Below, one piece after another: positions 7,844-13,402 of a DNA stretch of 13,402 nt (within the stretch, counting starts at the first letter, position 1; every line of letters starts with the position of its first letter). Location of the stretch: the NCBI GenBank assembly GCA_902782595.1, contig CACZNW010000134.1:1-13402 (forward strand), given 5' to 3'. A model generated the notes under the pieces. It saw nothing but the letters and a program-made list of their open reading frames with translations, ran no database searches and was not told where the DNA came from. Both the position numbers and the translations under genes were made by a program. The stretch comes from an uncultured Methanobrevibacter sp. GTDB lineage: Archaea > Methanobacteriota > Methanobacteria > Methanobacteriales > Methanobacteriaceae.

Positions 7844-7928
7844 CGAAATTTCTATATTTTAAGTAACAGGTTTTCAAGGAAGTGAGATTTTTGAATGATT
7901 CAGAGAAAAATACTATATAGAAATTTCG
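7844..7928. repeat. 85-bp segment bounded by a 14-bp perfect inverted repeat
   Basis: CGAAATTTCTATAT (7844-7857) and ATATAGAAATTTCG (7915-7928) are exact reverse complements separated by 57 bp. The interior holds an odd palindrome, TGAAT-G-ATTCA (7892-7902). No matching target-site duplication flanks the arms and no coding frame lies inside, so it may be a structured RNA, a pair of regulator sites, or a small mobile-element (MITE-like) relic. The right arm includes CTATATAG preceded by an A-rich stretch, which could also be a plus-strand TATA box. Confidence 0.65.
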
Positions 7929-7931
7929 CCT

Positions 7932-7950
7932 GATAATACTAGGTATTATC
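7932..7950. repeat. 19-bp palindrome GATAATAC-TAG-GTATTATC
   Basis: Two perfect 8-bp arms surround a 3-nt centre, 3 bp after the 85-bp inverted repeat segment. The size and symmetry fit a dimeric regulator site or a short hairpin. It is about 185 bp from the DraG-family start and about 285 bp from the nicotianamine synthase-like start, so its target is unclear. Confidence 0.55.
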
Positions 7951-8001
7951 TCTATTAACTATTGTTTTAATCGTATATATGTTTTTGCTTTCATTTAATA
8001 T

Positions 8002-8096
8002 CAATTTTACAAATTCAAAGCAATTTTTTAAGGTTAAATCAATTTTTTAAACTTAAATCAATATTTTAAAGTCAAAGCAATTTTTCAAAGTGACGG
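8002..8096. repeat. Five tandem repeats of exactly 19 bp
   Basis: Units begin with CAAT at 8002, 8021, 8040, 8059 and 8078; a sixth CAAT at 8097 keeps the register but its remainder has diverged. The consensus is CAATTTTTTAAAGTTAAAG, and the five units match it at about 15, 17, 17, 17 and 15 of 19 positions. The period is not a multiple of 3, there are no spacers, and no open frame spans it, so it is neither coding nor CRISPR. It ends 38 bp before the ADP-ribosylglycohydrolase start, in the position of a promoter-proximal regulatory array. Confidence 0.8.
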
Positions 8097-8134
8097 CAAT
8101 AATTATTTTAGTTGGTACGACAAATGGATAAACC

Positions 8135-8932
8135 ATGAATGGAATTATTGGTGCAGTTTGCGGTGATGTCATAGGCTCTGTATATGAGCACTATCCAATC
8201 AAAACAAAAGATTTTGACCTGTTCAGTGAATATTCACGATTCACGGACGATACTGTAATGACATTGGCTGTTGCAAAATGGTTATGTGAAGATGGGACTT
8301 CAAAAGAGGTCCTCATAAGAAATCTGAAATATTTCGGAAACAAATATCCGAATGCCGGTTACGGAAGAAGTTTCTACAACTGGTTGAATCAGGAATCTCC
8401 CGAACCCTACGGCAGTTGGGCAAACGGATCTGCAATGAGGGTTTCACCCTGTGCATGGGTTGCGGATTCCCTTGAGGAAGCACGTGTCCTGGCTGAAATG
8501 TCAGCTGATGTTACTCATAATCATCCGGATGCAATAACCGGTGCACTTGCAACCTGCGACGCAATATATCTTGCCCGAAACGGTGCGGATAAGGATGAAA
8601 TCAGAGAGCATGTTGAGATGAATTACGATTATGACCTTTCGTTATCATTGGATGAAATCCGGCCGGTGTATGAATTTGACATATCTTGCAAAGGCAGTGT
8701 TCCCGAGTCAATAATCTGTTTTTTAGAATCAGATGACTTTGAAGATGCCGTTCGAAATGCAGTTTCTCTCGGAGGCGATGCAGATACTCAGGCAGCTATT
8801 GCGGGAAGTATTGCATCAGCATATTGGGATGTGCCCGATGAAATCTGCTCAGAAGCGGTTTGTCTCTTGGATGAATTTCTTTTCAATGTCCTGATTGATT
8901 TTGAAGACAGATTCATGGAACCATATATTTAA
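8135..8932 (+). CDS. ADP-ribosylglycohydrolase family protein (DraG/ARH type)
   Basis: These dinuclear-Mg enzymes remove ADP-ribose from protein side chains or cleave related ADP-ribose compounds. The 265 residues contain GAVCGDVIGSVYE (6-18), RFTDDTVMT (35-43, the first metal-binding acidic cluster), NGSAMRVSP (97-105), THNHPDAITGA (127-137) and the C-terminal SLGGDADTQAAIAGSIASAYW (Asp215, Asp217 and Thr218 as the second metal set). All expected catalytic residues are present, so it should be active; its substrate is unknown and no ADP-ribosyltransferase partner is visible here. The ATG has no good ribosome binding site; a TATA-like TTATTTTAG at 8103-8111 would put the transcript start almost at the ATG, so the mRNA may be leaderless. 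A five-unit 19-bp tandem repeat lies just upstream. Confidence 0.92.
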   Translation: MNGIIGAVCGDVIGSVYEHYPIKTKDFDLFSEYSRFTDDTVMTLAVAKWLCEDGTSKEVLIRNLKYFGNKYPNAGYGRSFYNWLNQESPEPYGSWANGSAMRVSPCAWVADSLEEARVLAEMSADVTHNHPDAITGALATCDAIYLARNGADKDEIREHVEMNYDYDLSLSLDEIRPVYEFDISCKGSVPESIICFLESDDFEDAVRNAVSLGGDADTQAAIAGSIASAYWDVPDEICSEAVCLLDEFLFNVLIDFEDRFMEPYI

Positions 8933-8971
8933 GTAGTTTAAAACAATACATATTAACTTGGATGTGAATTA

Positions 8972-10489
8972 ATGAGAAATAGGACAATTTTTGGTTTTAT
9001 TATTTTTTTAACATTATTTTTATCTGTTTCCGCAATATCTGCAAGTGAAAATGTAACATGTGATAATTTGACGTCATCTTATGATTCAAATGATTTACTG
9101 ACATCGGATGATACTTATGGGACCGGAGACATTAACAAATCTGCAACAAAGATTTCCGCTAATGATAAAGTGTCATATGTTGATTATAAGGATTCTTTTA
9201 CAGTTAAATTATCCTCCAATGGTGCTGATTTAGTCAACAAATCTGTAATTATAAGTTTAAACCATGTTAATTATAATAAAATAACAGATTCAAAAGGACA
9301 GGCAACCATAGATTTCAAACTTAAAACAGGAACATACACTGTTGGTTATTATTTTGCGGGTGATGAAAACTACACTTCATCCTGGGGAAATTCAATTTTT
9401 ACCGTGAAATCCGATTTGAAAACTTCATTAAAACTAATTGACAAGACTCAAAATCATTGTGAAGGAGTGAAATCTGTTTTTCACTTAAATCTGGTTGATG
9501 TCTACGGCAATGGCATTTCAGGTAAAACAGTTAAAATAAATGTCGGCGGTAAAACTTACAGTGCAAAAACCAATTCAAAAGGTAATGCAGTATTTTATAT
9601 ATCTCTTAAAAAAGGGACAAATGATATGAGCTATTATTTTTCCGAAACCGGAAAATATGTGGATTCGTCTGGCATCTCCAGGGTTGTTGTTAAATCCAAA
9701 CTGTCAAAGGGAAATGGTTATTGGGTTAACCAGTGGGATATGAAAAAGGTCAACCTTAAAAAACTTTCCAAACTTGGAACAAAGCATATTTTCCTGCTGC
9801 ACACTGCTTTTCAGATGTACGGAAAATCATCTGTGCTGAAATGGATTAAAAAAGCACATTCTTATGGAATGCAGGTTCACCTGTGGGTATCAGTATTCTT
9901 TAATAACGGCAAATTCATTACTCCCTGCAGTAAAAAAGGTGTTTATAACTATAAACAGATGAATAAGGTAATTAAAAAAGTAAAATACTATGCGGGGTTA
10001 AAGGAAGTTGATGGAATACACTTTGATTATATCAGATTCCCAGGCAATGCTTACAAGTATAAAAATGCAGTCAAGGCGGTTAATTACTTCACTGAAAAGG
10101 CTTCCAAAGCCGTTAGGGATGTTAGGCCGGGAATAATTGTATCTGCAGCCGTAATGCCCGAGCCAAGTTCCATGAAACATTACTATGCTCAGGATATCAA
10201 AACAATGTCCAAGCATTTGGATGTGATTGCCCCTATGATTTATAAGGGAAATTATCATGCAACCTCAAAATGGATTAAAAAGACTACCCGAACTTTTATA
10301 AAAATGTCCAACGGTGCTCAAATATGGTCCGGTCTGCAGACTTATAAATCAGATTCCAATATTAAAAAACTATCATATAAAACACTGTTTAAAGATGCAA
10401 AGGCCGCCAAAAGTGGCGGAGCGGCAGGTGTTGTTTTATTCAGATGGGGACTGTCTGCCTTGTTGAACTTCAATAAACTGTACCATTAA
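8972..10489 (+). CDS. Secreted Ig-like-repeat protein with a GHL10/DUF4015-like glycosidase domain
   Basis: 505 residues in three parts. Residues 1-24 form a signal peptide (basic start MRNR, hydrophobic FGFIIFLTLFLSVSA, small residues ISA before the likely cut). Residues about 58-147 and 149-242 are two Ig-like modules of the type found in Methanobrevibacter adhesin-like proteins, each with an N-S/D-KG-A turn and an aromatic YYF strand. Residues about 247-505 form a TIM-barrel domain resembling GHL10/DUF4015 glycosidases: GYWVNQWD, HLWVSVFF (303-310), VDGIHFDYIRFPG (346-358, Asp352 a candidate catalytic acid), SAAVMPEP (391-398) and LDVIAPMIYKGNYH (416-429). Bacterial GHL10 relatives such as DigH cut peptidoglycan glycan strands; a pseudomurein or other glycan substrate is inferred here. 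It is lysine-rich, has no C-terminal membrane anchor, and begins 39 bp after the DraG-family gene, possibly with its own promoter. Confidence 0.82.
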   Translation: MRNRTIFGFIIFLTLFLSVSAISASENVTCDNLTSSYDSNDLLTSDDTYGTGDINKSATKISANDKVSYVDYKDSFTVKLSSNGADLVNKSVIISLNHVNYNKITDSKGQATIDFKLKTGTYTVGYYFAGDENYTSSWGNSIFTVKSDLKTSLKLIDKTQNHCEGVKSVFHLNLVDVYGNGISGKTVKINVGGKTYSAKTNSKGNAVFYISLKKGTNDMSYYFSETGKYVDSSGISRVVVKSKLSKGNGYWVNQWDMKKVNLKKLSKLGTKHIFLLHTAFQMYGKSSVLKWIKKAHSYGMQVHLWVSVFFNNGKFITPCSKKGVYNYKQMNKVIKKVKYYAGLKEVDGIHFDYIRFPGNAYKYKNAVKAVNYFTEKASKAVRDVRPGIIVSAAVMPEPSSMKHYYAQDIKTMSKHLDVIAPMIYKGNYHATSKWIKKTTRTFIKMSNGAQIWSGLQTYKSDSNIKKLSYKTLFKDAKAAKSGGAAGVVLFRWGLSALLNFNKLYH

Positions 10490-10789
10490 TAGTGATATTG
10501 GGGGTTTCAAAAAAACTGTGGGACTATAACAGTAATTTGGAAAAGATTAAATCGATTATGCAGGACTGTCGGCATAAATTTGTGATTTCTTCTTTGACGC
10601 ATATTGGTAACTTCTGTTGAGGTTTTTGTTATAATCAATTCTTTCCCAATTTCTTCTGAATCCTCTTTCTTTTTCTTTTTTTATTTTTTTTCTAATTTTT
10701 GGATTTTTAATTTACATGTTGCCTATTTGTTTTTTTTTGAGACACATCCAAGATAATTACCAGTTGCCAGTCACATAAAAGAGTGAAAA
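10490..10789. other. Intergenic region between the GHL10-like gene and the TrmB-like gene
   Basis: This 300-bp spacer has no recognisable gene. A 42-codon plus-strand frame (GTG 10492 to TGA 10620) reads plausibly as protein in its second half (MQDCRHKFVISSLTHIGNFC) but has no ribosome binding site and matches no family I know; it could be a gene remnant. The second half is strongly pyrimidine-rich. The end of the convergent regulator gene has no obvious T-run on the minus strand within the last 50 bp. Confidence 0.5.
10664..10738 (+). terminator. Extended poly-T tract, probable terminator
   Basis: A pyrimidine-rich stretch contains T7 (10676-10682), T8 (10684-10691) and T9 (10730-10738) with no stable hairpin. 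It is a credible multi-site archaeal poly-U terminator for the gene ending at 10489, although about 175 bp downstream of its stop codon. Confidence 0.5.
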
Positions 10790-11578
10790 TCAGATTTGGT
10801 TGTTTTCATTCATTTTCCTTTTATTTTTCTTCAGCTGATTCATGAACCGTTCATCATAGTTTCTTGCAACATCCTCGTACTTGTTCCATATTCCTATTGC
10901 TGTTTCGGGAATTACATTGCGTTTGTCTTCGCTGAACTTGGTATAGGTGTGCATCATCTCACGGGAATCGCTAATCAGCACCTTTACAAATGGAATGTCT
11001 GCCTTTTGAATATTGATTCCGACATCTTCAAACATTTCAATGATGTTTATCCTTTCATCGTTAATGTAGCAGGTCGGTGAAGCCAAAATATTAACTTTAA
11101 TGCTACGTTTTCTTTTGAATGCTTTAATGAGTGCCTCTCCTTCGCCTTCAAATAGAAATCCTATTCTCATATTGACAGAGGTTTTTGATCTTTCTATGAT
11201 TTCGACTTCCTGTGCGATAATCTTTTCAACTCCGTATATTCTCCATATCGGAGCCTGTACCTGATTTATTCCGTTTTCATAGGTGTATGTTAGTCTTGAT
11301 ATTGTATCATCGATTTGGTCATTGATTCTGTCCTTTTCACGATTCAGCACCTCTACAGGTGATATCACATTATATGTCTGGGGTCTTCCGTTTTTGACTT
11401 CGATGAAATTCTTCTTCGCCAGTCCCTTCAAAACATCATATATTTTGCTTCGGGGGATGTTTGATTTTTCGGATATTTCAACTGCAGGTGCCGAGATTAA
11501 TGAGGCAAGCGTTGCATATGCCTGTGCCTCATACATTGTCAGACCCATTCCCTTCAATACAGATATATTTTCATCCAT
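10790..11578 (-). CDS. TrmB-like winged-helix transcriptional regulator
   Basis: The 262-residue protein begins with a winged-helix DNA-binding domain (about 1-75) of the TrmB/archaeal MarR-like class: LKGMGLTMYEAQAYATLAS, then the recognition region IPRSKIYDVLKGLAKKNFIE (41-60) and the wing GRPQTYNVISP (64-74). A short charged helix (about 76-100) likely mediates dimerisation, and the rest (about 110-262) is a TrmB-type effector domain (WRIYGVEKIIAQEVEIIERSK, then VNILASPTCYI). The tail is Lys/Asn-rich. The ligand is unknown; classical TrmB proteins sense sugars, but the divergent neighbours here are hcp and a cupin, so a redox or nitrogen-stress signal is equally possible. The ATG has no ribosome binding site and lies about where transcription should begin, suggesting a leaderless mRNA. 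Confidence 0.85.
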   Translation of the reverse strand: MDENISVLKGMGLTMYEAQAYATLASLISAPAVEISEKSNIPRSKIYDVLKGLAKKNFIEVKNGRPQTYNVISPVEVLNREKDRINDQIDDTISRLTYTYENGINQVQAPIWRIYGVEKIIAQEVEIIERSKTSVNMRIGFLFEGEGEALIKAFKRKRSIKVNILASPTCYINDERINIIEMFEDVGINIQKADIPFVKVLISDSREMMHTYTKFSEDKRNVIPETAIGIWNKYEDVARNYDERFMNQLKKNKRKMNENNQI

Positions 11579-11601
11579 AATTACTGGTCTGTTTAAAATA
11601 T

Positions 11602-11609
11602 TATATAAA
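11602..11609 (-). promoter_or_regulatory. TATA box of the TrmB-like regulator gene
   Basis: TTTATATA on the minus strand is a consensus methanogen TATA box. Counting about 25 nt downstream puts the transcript start near 11580, within a few bases of the ATG at 11578, so the message would be leaderless or nearly so. Confidence 0.7.
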
Positions 11610-11610
11610 A

Positions 11611-11636
11611 GTTACTTTTAACCCTTGTTAAGTGAC
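11611..11636. promoter_or_regulatory. Imperfect dyad between divergent TATA boxes: candidate operator
   Basis: Outer arms GTTACTT (11611-11617) and AAGTGAC (11630-11636) are inverted repeats with one mismatch in seven; inner arms TTAAC (11618-11622) and GTTAA (11627-11631) are perfect. The dyad is centred near 11624, almost midway between the two TATA boxes, and abuts the BRE positions of both promoters. A protein bound here could control both genes. The most obvious candidate is the adjacent TrmB-like regulator. Confidence 0.5.
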
Positions 11637-11642
11637 AAAATC

Positions 11643-11650
11643 TTTATATA
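11643..11650 (+). promoter_or_regulatory. TATA box of the hcp-cupin operon
   Basis: TTTATATA preceded by the A-rich ACAAAATC (a BRE-like element) is a strong archaeal promoter. The predicted start near 11672 gives a leader of about 26 nt that carries GAGGT (11686-11690) 7 nt before the hcp ATG. Confidence 0.75.
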
Positions 11651-11697
11651 TGCACTGATGATATACTATGATTAACGATTGAAACGAGGTTATTATT

Positions 11698-13005
11698 ATG
11701 ACAGAAGGATTAGATATGTTTTGTTATCAGTGTTCCCAGACAGCCAGGGGAACAGGATGTACAGTAAGTGGAGTTTGCGGTAAAAAACCAACAGTTGCAA
11801 GACTGCAGGACAACCTGATTTTCACCATGAAGGGAATCAGCGCATACAACTACAATGCAAATGTCCTGGGAAAATACGGCCCTGAAATCGATGCGTTTTT
11901 AACCAAAGGATTATACACCACCCTGACCAACGTCAACTTTGACGTTGAGGATCTTGTGGGACTTGCTCTTGAAGCCGGTGAAAAAAGCGTTGATGTAATG
12001 AGACTTCTTAAGAATGCACACATCGAAGCATACGGCGAACCTCAGCCTGTTGAAGTAAAAGTCGGAGCGCAGGAAGGTCCGGCAATTATCGTAACTGGCC
12101 ATGACCTGAAGGCACTGGAAGAACTGTTAAAACAGGTTGAAGGAACCGACATCAAGGTTTACACCCACTCCGAAATGCTTCCCGCTCACGGATACCCTGG
12201 TCTTAACAAATACGAAAACCTTGCCGGACAGTTGGGTGGAGCATGGCACGACCAAAGAACAGTCTTTAAAAAATACAATGCAGCTATTGTCGGGACAAGC
12301 AACTGTGTTCTTCCGGCACTTGACGCCTATAAGGAAAGAATGTTTACAATGGACGTTGCAAAACTTGAAGGTGTAAAAACAGTGGAGAATTATGATTTTT
12401 CACAGGTTATTGAATGTGCAAAGTCCCTTGGAGGCCTTGAAGCCGAAGAACTGACCACCATTACAACAGGATGGAGCGCAGGTGCAATCATAGAGCACGC
12501 AGATAAAATCAAGGAACTTGTACTGGACGGTAAAATCAAAAGATTCTTCGTTGTTGGAGGATGTGACAAGGCGGCAAAACACAACGACTACTACAGGGAA
12601 TTCGTAGCCAACCTTCCCGAAGACACAGTTATCCTAACCCTTGCATGCGGCAAATATAAATTCAATGACCTTGACCTTGGAGATATTGAAGGAATTCCAA
12701 GACTTCTTGATGTAGGTCAGTGCAATGACACAATTGTTGCAGTTGACGTTGCACTGGCATTGTCTGAATTATTCGACCTTCCGCTAAACGAACTGCCTTT
12801 AACAATAGTTTTAAGCTGGATGGAACAGAAAGCCGCAGCGGTTCTCTGGGCTTTACTCTACCTTGGAAAAACAGACATGTGGATCGGACCGGTACTTCCT
12901 GCATGGGCAAATGAGGACATTTTAAATGTTCTGGTTGAAAACTACAACCTTACTCCAACAACCGGAGATGCAATCGCTGATATCAAAACAATAATGGGGG
13001 AATAG
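11698..13005 (+). CDS. hcp: Hybrid-cluster protein (Hcp, hydroxylamine reductase), short archaeal form
   Basis: Hcp is a cytosolic iron-sulfur protein reported to reduce hydroxylamine and nitric oxide, and is associated with nitrosative and oxidative stress. The N-terminal cluster motif is Cys9-x2-Cys12-x8-Cys21-x5-Cys27. The hybrid-cluster ligands can all be placed: His135, Glu159, Cys203, Cys289, Cys317, Cys342, Glu376 and Lys378, with spacings (24, 44, 28, 25 and 34 residues) that follow the Desulfovibrio protein closely. At 435 residues it is over 100 shorter than bacterial Hcp; the loss lies between the N-terminal motif and His135, as in class III Hcp of other archaea. ATG 11698 is supported by GAGGT 7 nt upstream; the internal Met7 is an alternative. 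It is the first gene of a two-gene operon with the cupin. Confidence 0.95.
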   Translation: MTEGLDMFCYQCSQTARGTGCTVSGVCGKKPTVARLQDNLIFTMKGISAYNYNANVLGKYGPEIDAFLTKGLYTTLTNVNFDVEDLVGLALEAGEKSVDVMRLLKNAHIEAYGEPQPVEVKVGAQEGPAIIVTGHDLKALEELLKQVEGTDIKVYTHSEMLPAHGYPGLNKYENLAGQLGGAWHDQRTVFKKYNAAIVGTSNCVLPALDAYKERMFTMDVAKLEGVKTVENYDFSQVIECAKSLGGLEAEELTTITTGWSAGAIIEHADKIKELVLDGKIKRFFVVGGCDKAAKHNDYYREFVANLPEDTVILTLACGKYKFNDLDLGDIEGIPRLLDVGQCNDTIVAVDVALALSELFDLPLNELPLTIVLSWMEQKAAAVLWALLYLGKTDMWIGPVLPAWANEDILNVLVENYNLTPTTGDAIADIKTIMGE

Positions 13006-13008
13006 ATT

Positions 13009-13335
13009 ATGGGTGAGGACATTAAAGCAAAAGCTTTGGATGTCCAGTCATTGGTGGATTATCAGGACGACAGCATAATCAGCCGTGAAGTAATCAAAAA
13101 AGAGCTTGGAACAGTAACATTCTTTGCATTTGACAAGGGACAGGGACTGTCTGAACACTCAGCTCCATTTGATGCAATGGTTCAGATTATAGATGGTGAA
13201 GCCGAAATCACAATTTCGGGTGTAAAACACACTGTTAAAAAAGGCGAAATCATTATAATGCCTGCAAATGAACCTCATGCGCTTCAGGCCGAAAACAGTC
13301 CTTATAAAATGATTTTAACCATGATAAAATCTTAG
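13009..13335 (+). CDS. Small single-domain cupin protein
   Basis: The 108-residue protein is a cupin_2-type beta-barrel. Motif 1 is the region LSEHSAPFDAMVQIIDGEAEI (47-67) and motif 2 is GEIIIMPANEPHALQA (79-94). Motif 1 keeps His50 but lacks the second His and the Glu of the canonical metal site (HSA in place of HxH), while motif 2 keeps His90; metal binding is therefore uncertain. It begins 3 bp after the hcp stop codon, with GGGGGA (12996-13001) inside the end of hcp as ribosome binding site, so the two are co-transcribed and probably translationally coupled. A role as an Hcp accessory or small-molecule sensor is an inference from position only. Confidence 0.85.
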   Translation: MGEDIKAKALDVQSLVDYQDDSIISREVIKKELGTVTFFAFDKGQGLSEHSAPFDAMVQIIDGEAEITISGVKHTVKKGEIIIMPANEPHALQAENSPYKMILTMIKS

Positions 13336-13358
13336 TAATAGGGTAATGTAGTTTAAGT

Positions 13359-13398
13359 TTGTCTTATATTAAAAGACAACCTTTATCATATTTATTTT
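13359..13398 (+). terminator. Hairpin plus T-rich tail after the hcp-cupin operon
   Basis: TTGTCTT (13359-13365) pairs perfectly with AAGACAA (13373-13379) across a 7-nt AT loop, followed by a T-rich tail that ends in TTTATTTT near the window end. The hairpin begins 23 bp after the cupin stop. The tail's TTTATCATATTT might alternatively be part of a promoter for a gene outside the window. Confidence 0.5.
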
Positions 13399-13402
13399 CA
13401 GC

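Noticed and set aside
8002..8096. CRISPR array
   Set aside because: The units are contiguous with no unique spacers and are too short; the pattern is a plain tandem repeat.
8972..10489. Classification as a plain adhesin-like protein
   Set aside because: The two Ig-like modules fill only the N-terminal half; the C-terminal 260 residues carry the HFDYIRFPG glycosidase-like signature, so adhesin alone would miss the main domain.
11283..11621. 112-codon plus-strand frame opposite the TrmB-like gene
   Set aside because: It overlaps the well-supported regulator and its promoter on the other strand, and its sequence has no recognisable domain.

Overview
The window looks like a chromosome segment of an AT-rich mesophilic methanogen of the Methanobacteriaceae, most likely Methanobrevibacter or a close relative. 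Evidence: an archaeal uS2 gene directly followed by archaeal isoprenoid (lipid) genes; GGTGAT/GGAGG ribosome binding sites together with TTTATATA-type archaeal promoters; a short archaeal nicotianamine synthase-like gene; and a secreted protein with Ig-like modules of the kind found in Methanobrevibacter adhesin-like proteins. The genus is inferred and was not checked against any database.

Layout. (1) 2-6773, plus strand: a tight run of co-directional genes. It holds the end of a 4Fe-4S ferredoxin-like protein, ribosomal protein uS2 (rpsB), a MEMO-family protein, mevalonate kinase, isopentenyl phosphate kinase, type 2 IPP isomerase, an archaeal RNase J-type beta-CASP nuclease, and a short-chain prenyl diphosphate synthase (idsA). 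Spacers are 0-15 bp and nearly every gene has its own ribosome binding site, so this is very probably one operon. Four of its genes are steps of the archaeal mevalonate route to C15/C20 prenyl diphosphates for ether lipids. Phosphomevalonate kinase and diphosphomevalonate decarboxylase are absent from the run, as expected for a route that uses isopentenyl phosphate kinase. (2) 6826-7647, minus strand: a convergent nicotianamine synthase-like gene, separated from idsA by back-to-back poly-U terminators. (3) 7648-8134: a 487-bp spacer with no convincing gene but much structure: a 12-bp hairpin, a 14-bp inverted repeat, several palindromes, and five tandem repeats with an exact 19-bp period just upstream of the next gene. 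(4) 8135-10489, plus strand: an ADP-ribosylglycohydrolase (DraG family), then a secreted protein with two Ig-like modules and a GHL10/DUF4015-like glycosidase domain. (5) 10490-10789: a spacer with T-rich terminator tracts. (6) 10790-13335: a TrmB-like regulator (minus) divergent from hcp (hybrid-cluster protein) and a small cupin gene (plus). The shared 119-bp promoter region has two good TATA boxes and an imperfect dyad between them.

How the genes work together. The first block couples translation, RNA decay and lipid-precursor synthesis. The last block looks like a self-contained, locally regulated redox or nitrosative-stress module. The middle genes are accessory: a metallophore-type enzyme, an enzyme that removes ADP-ribose, and a cell-surface glycosidase that may act on pseudomurein or host/gut glycans. 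No tRNA, rRNA, CRISPR array or intact insertion sequence was seen.
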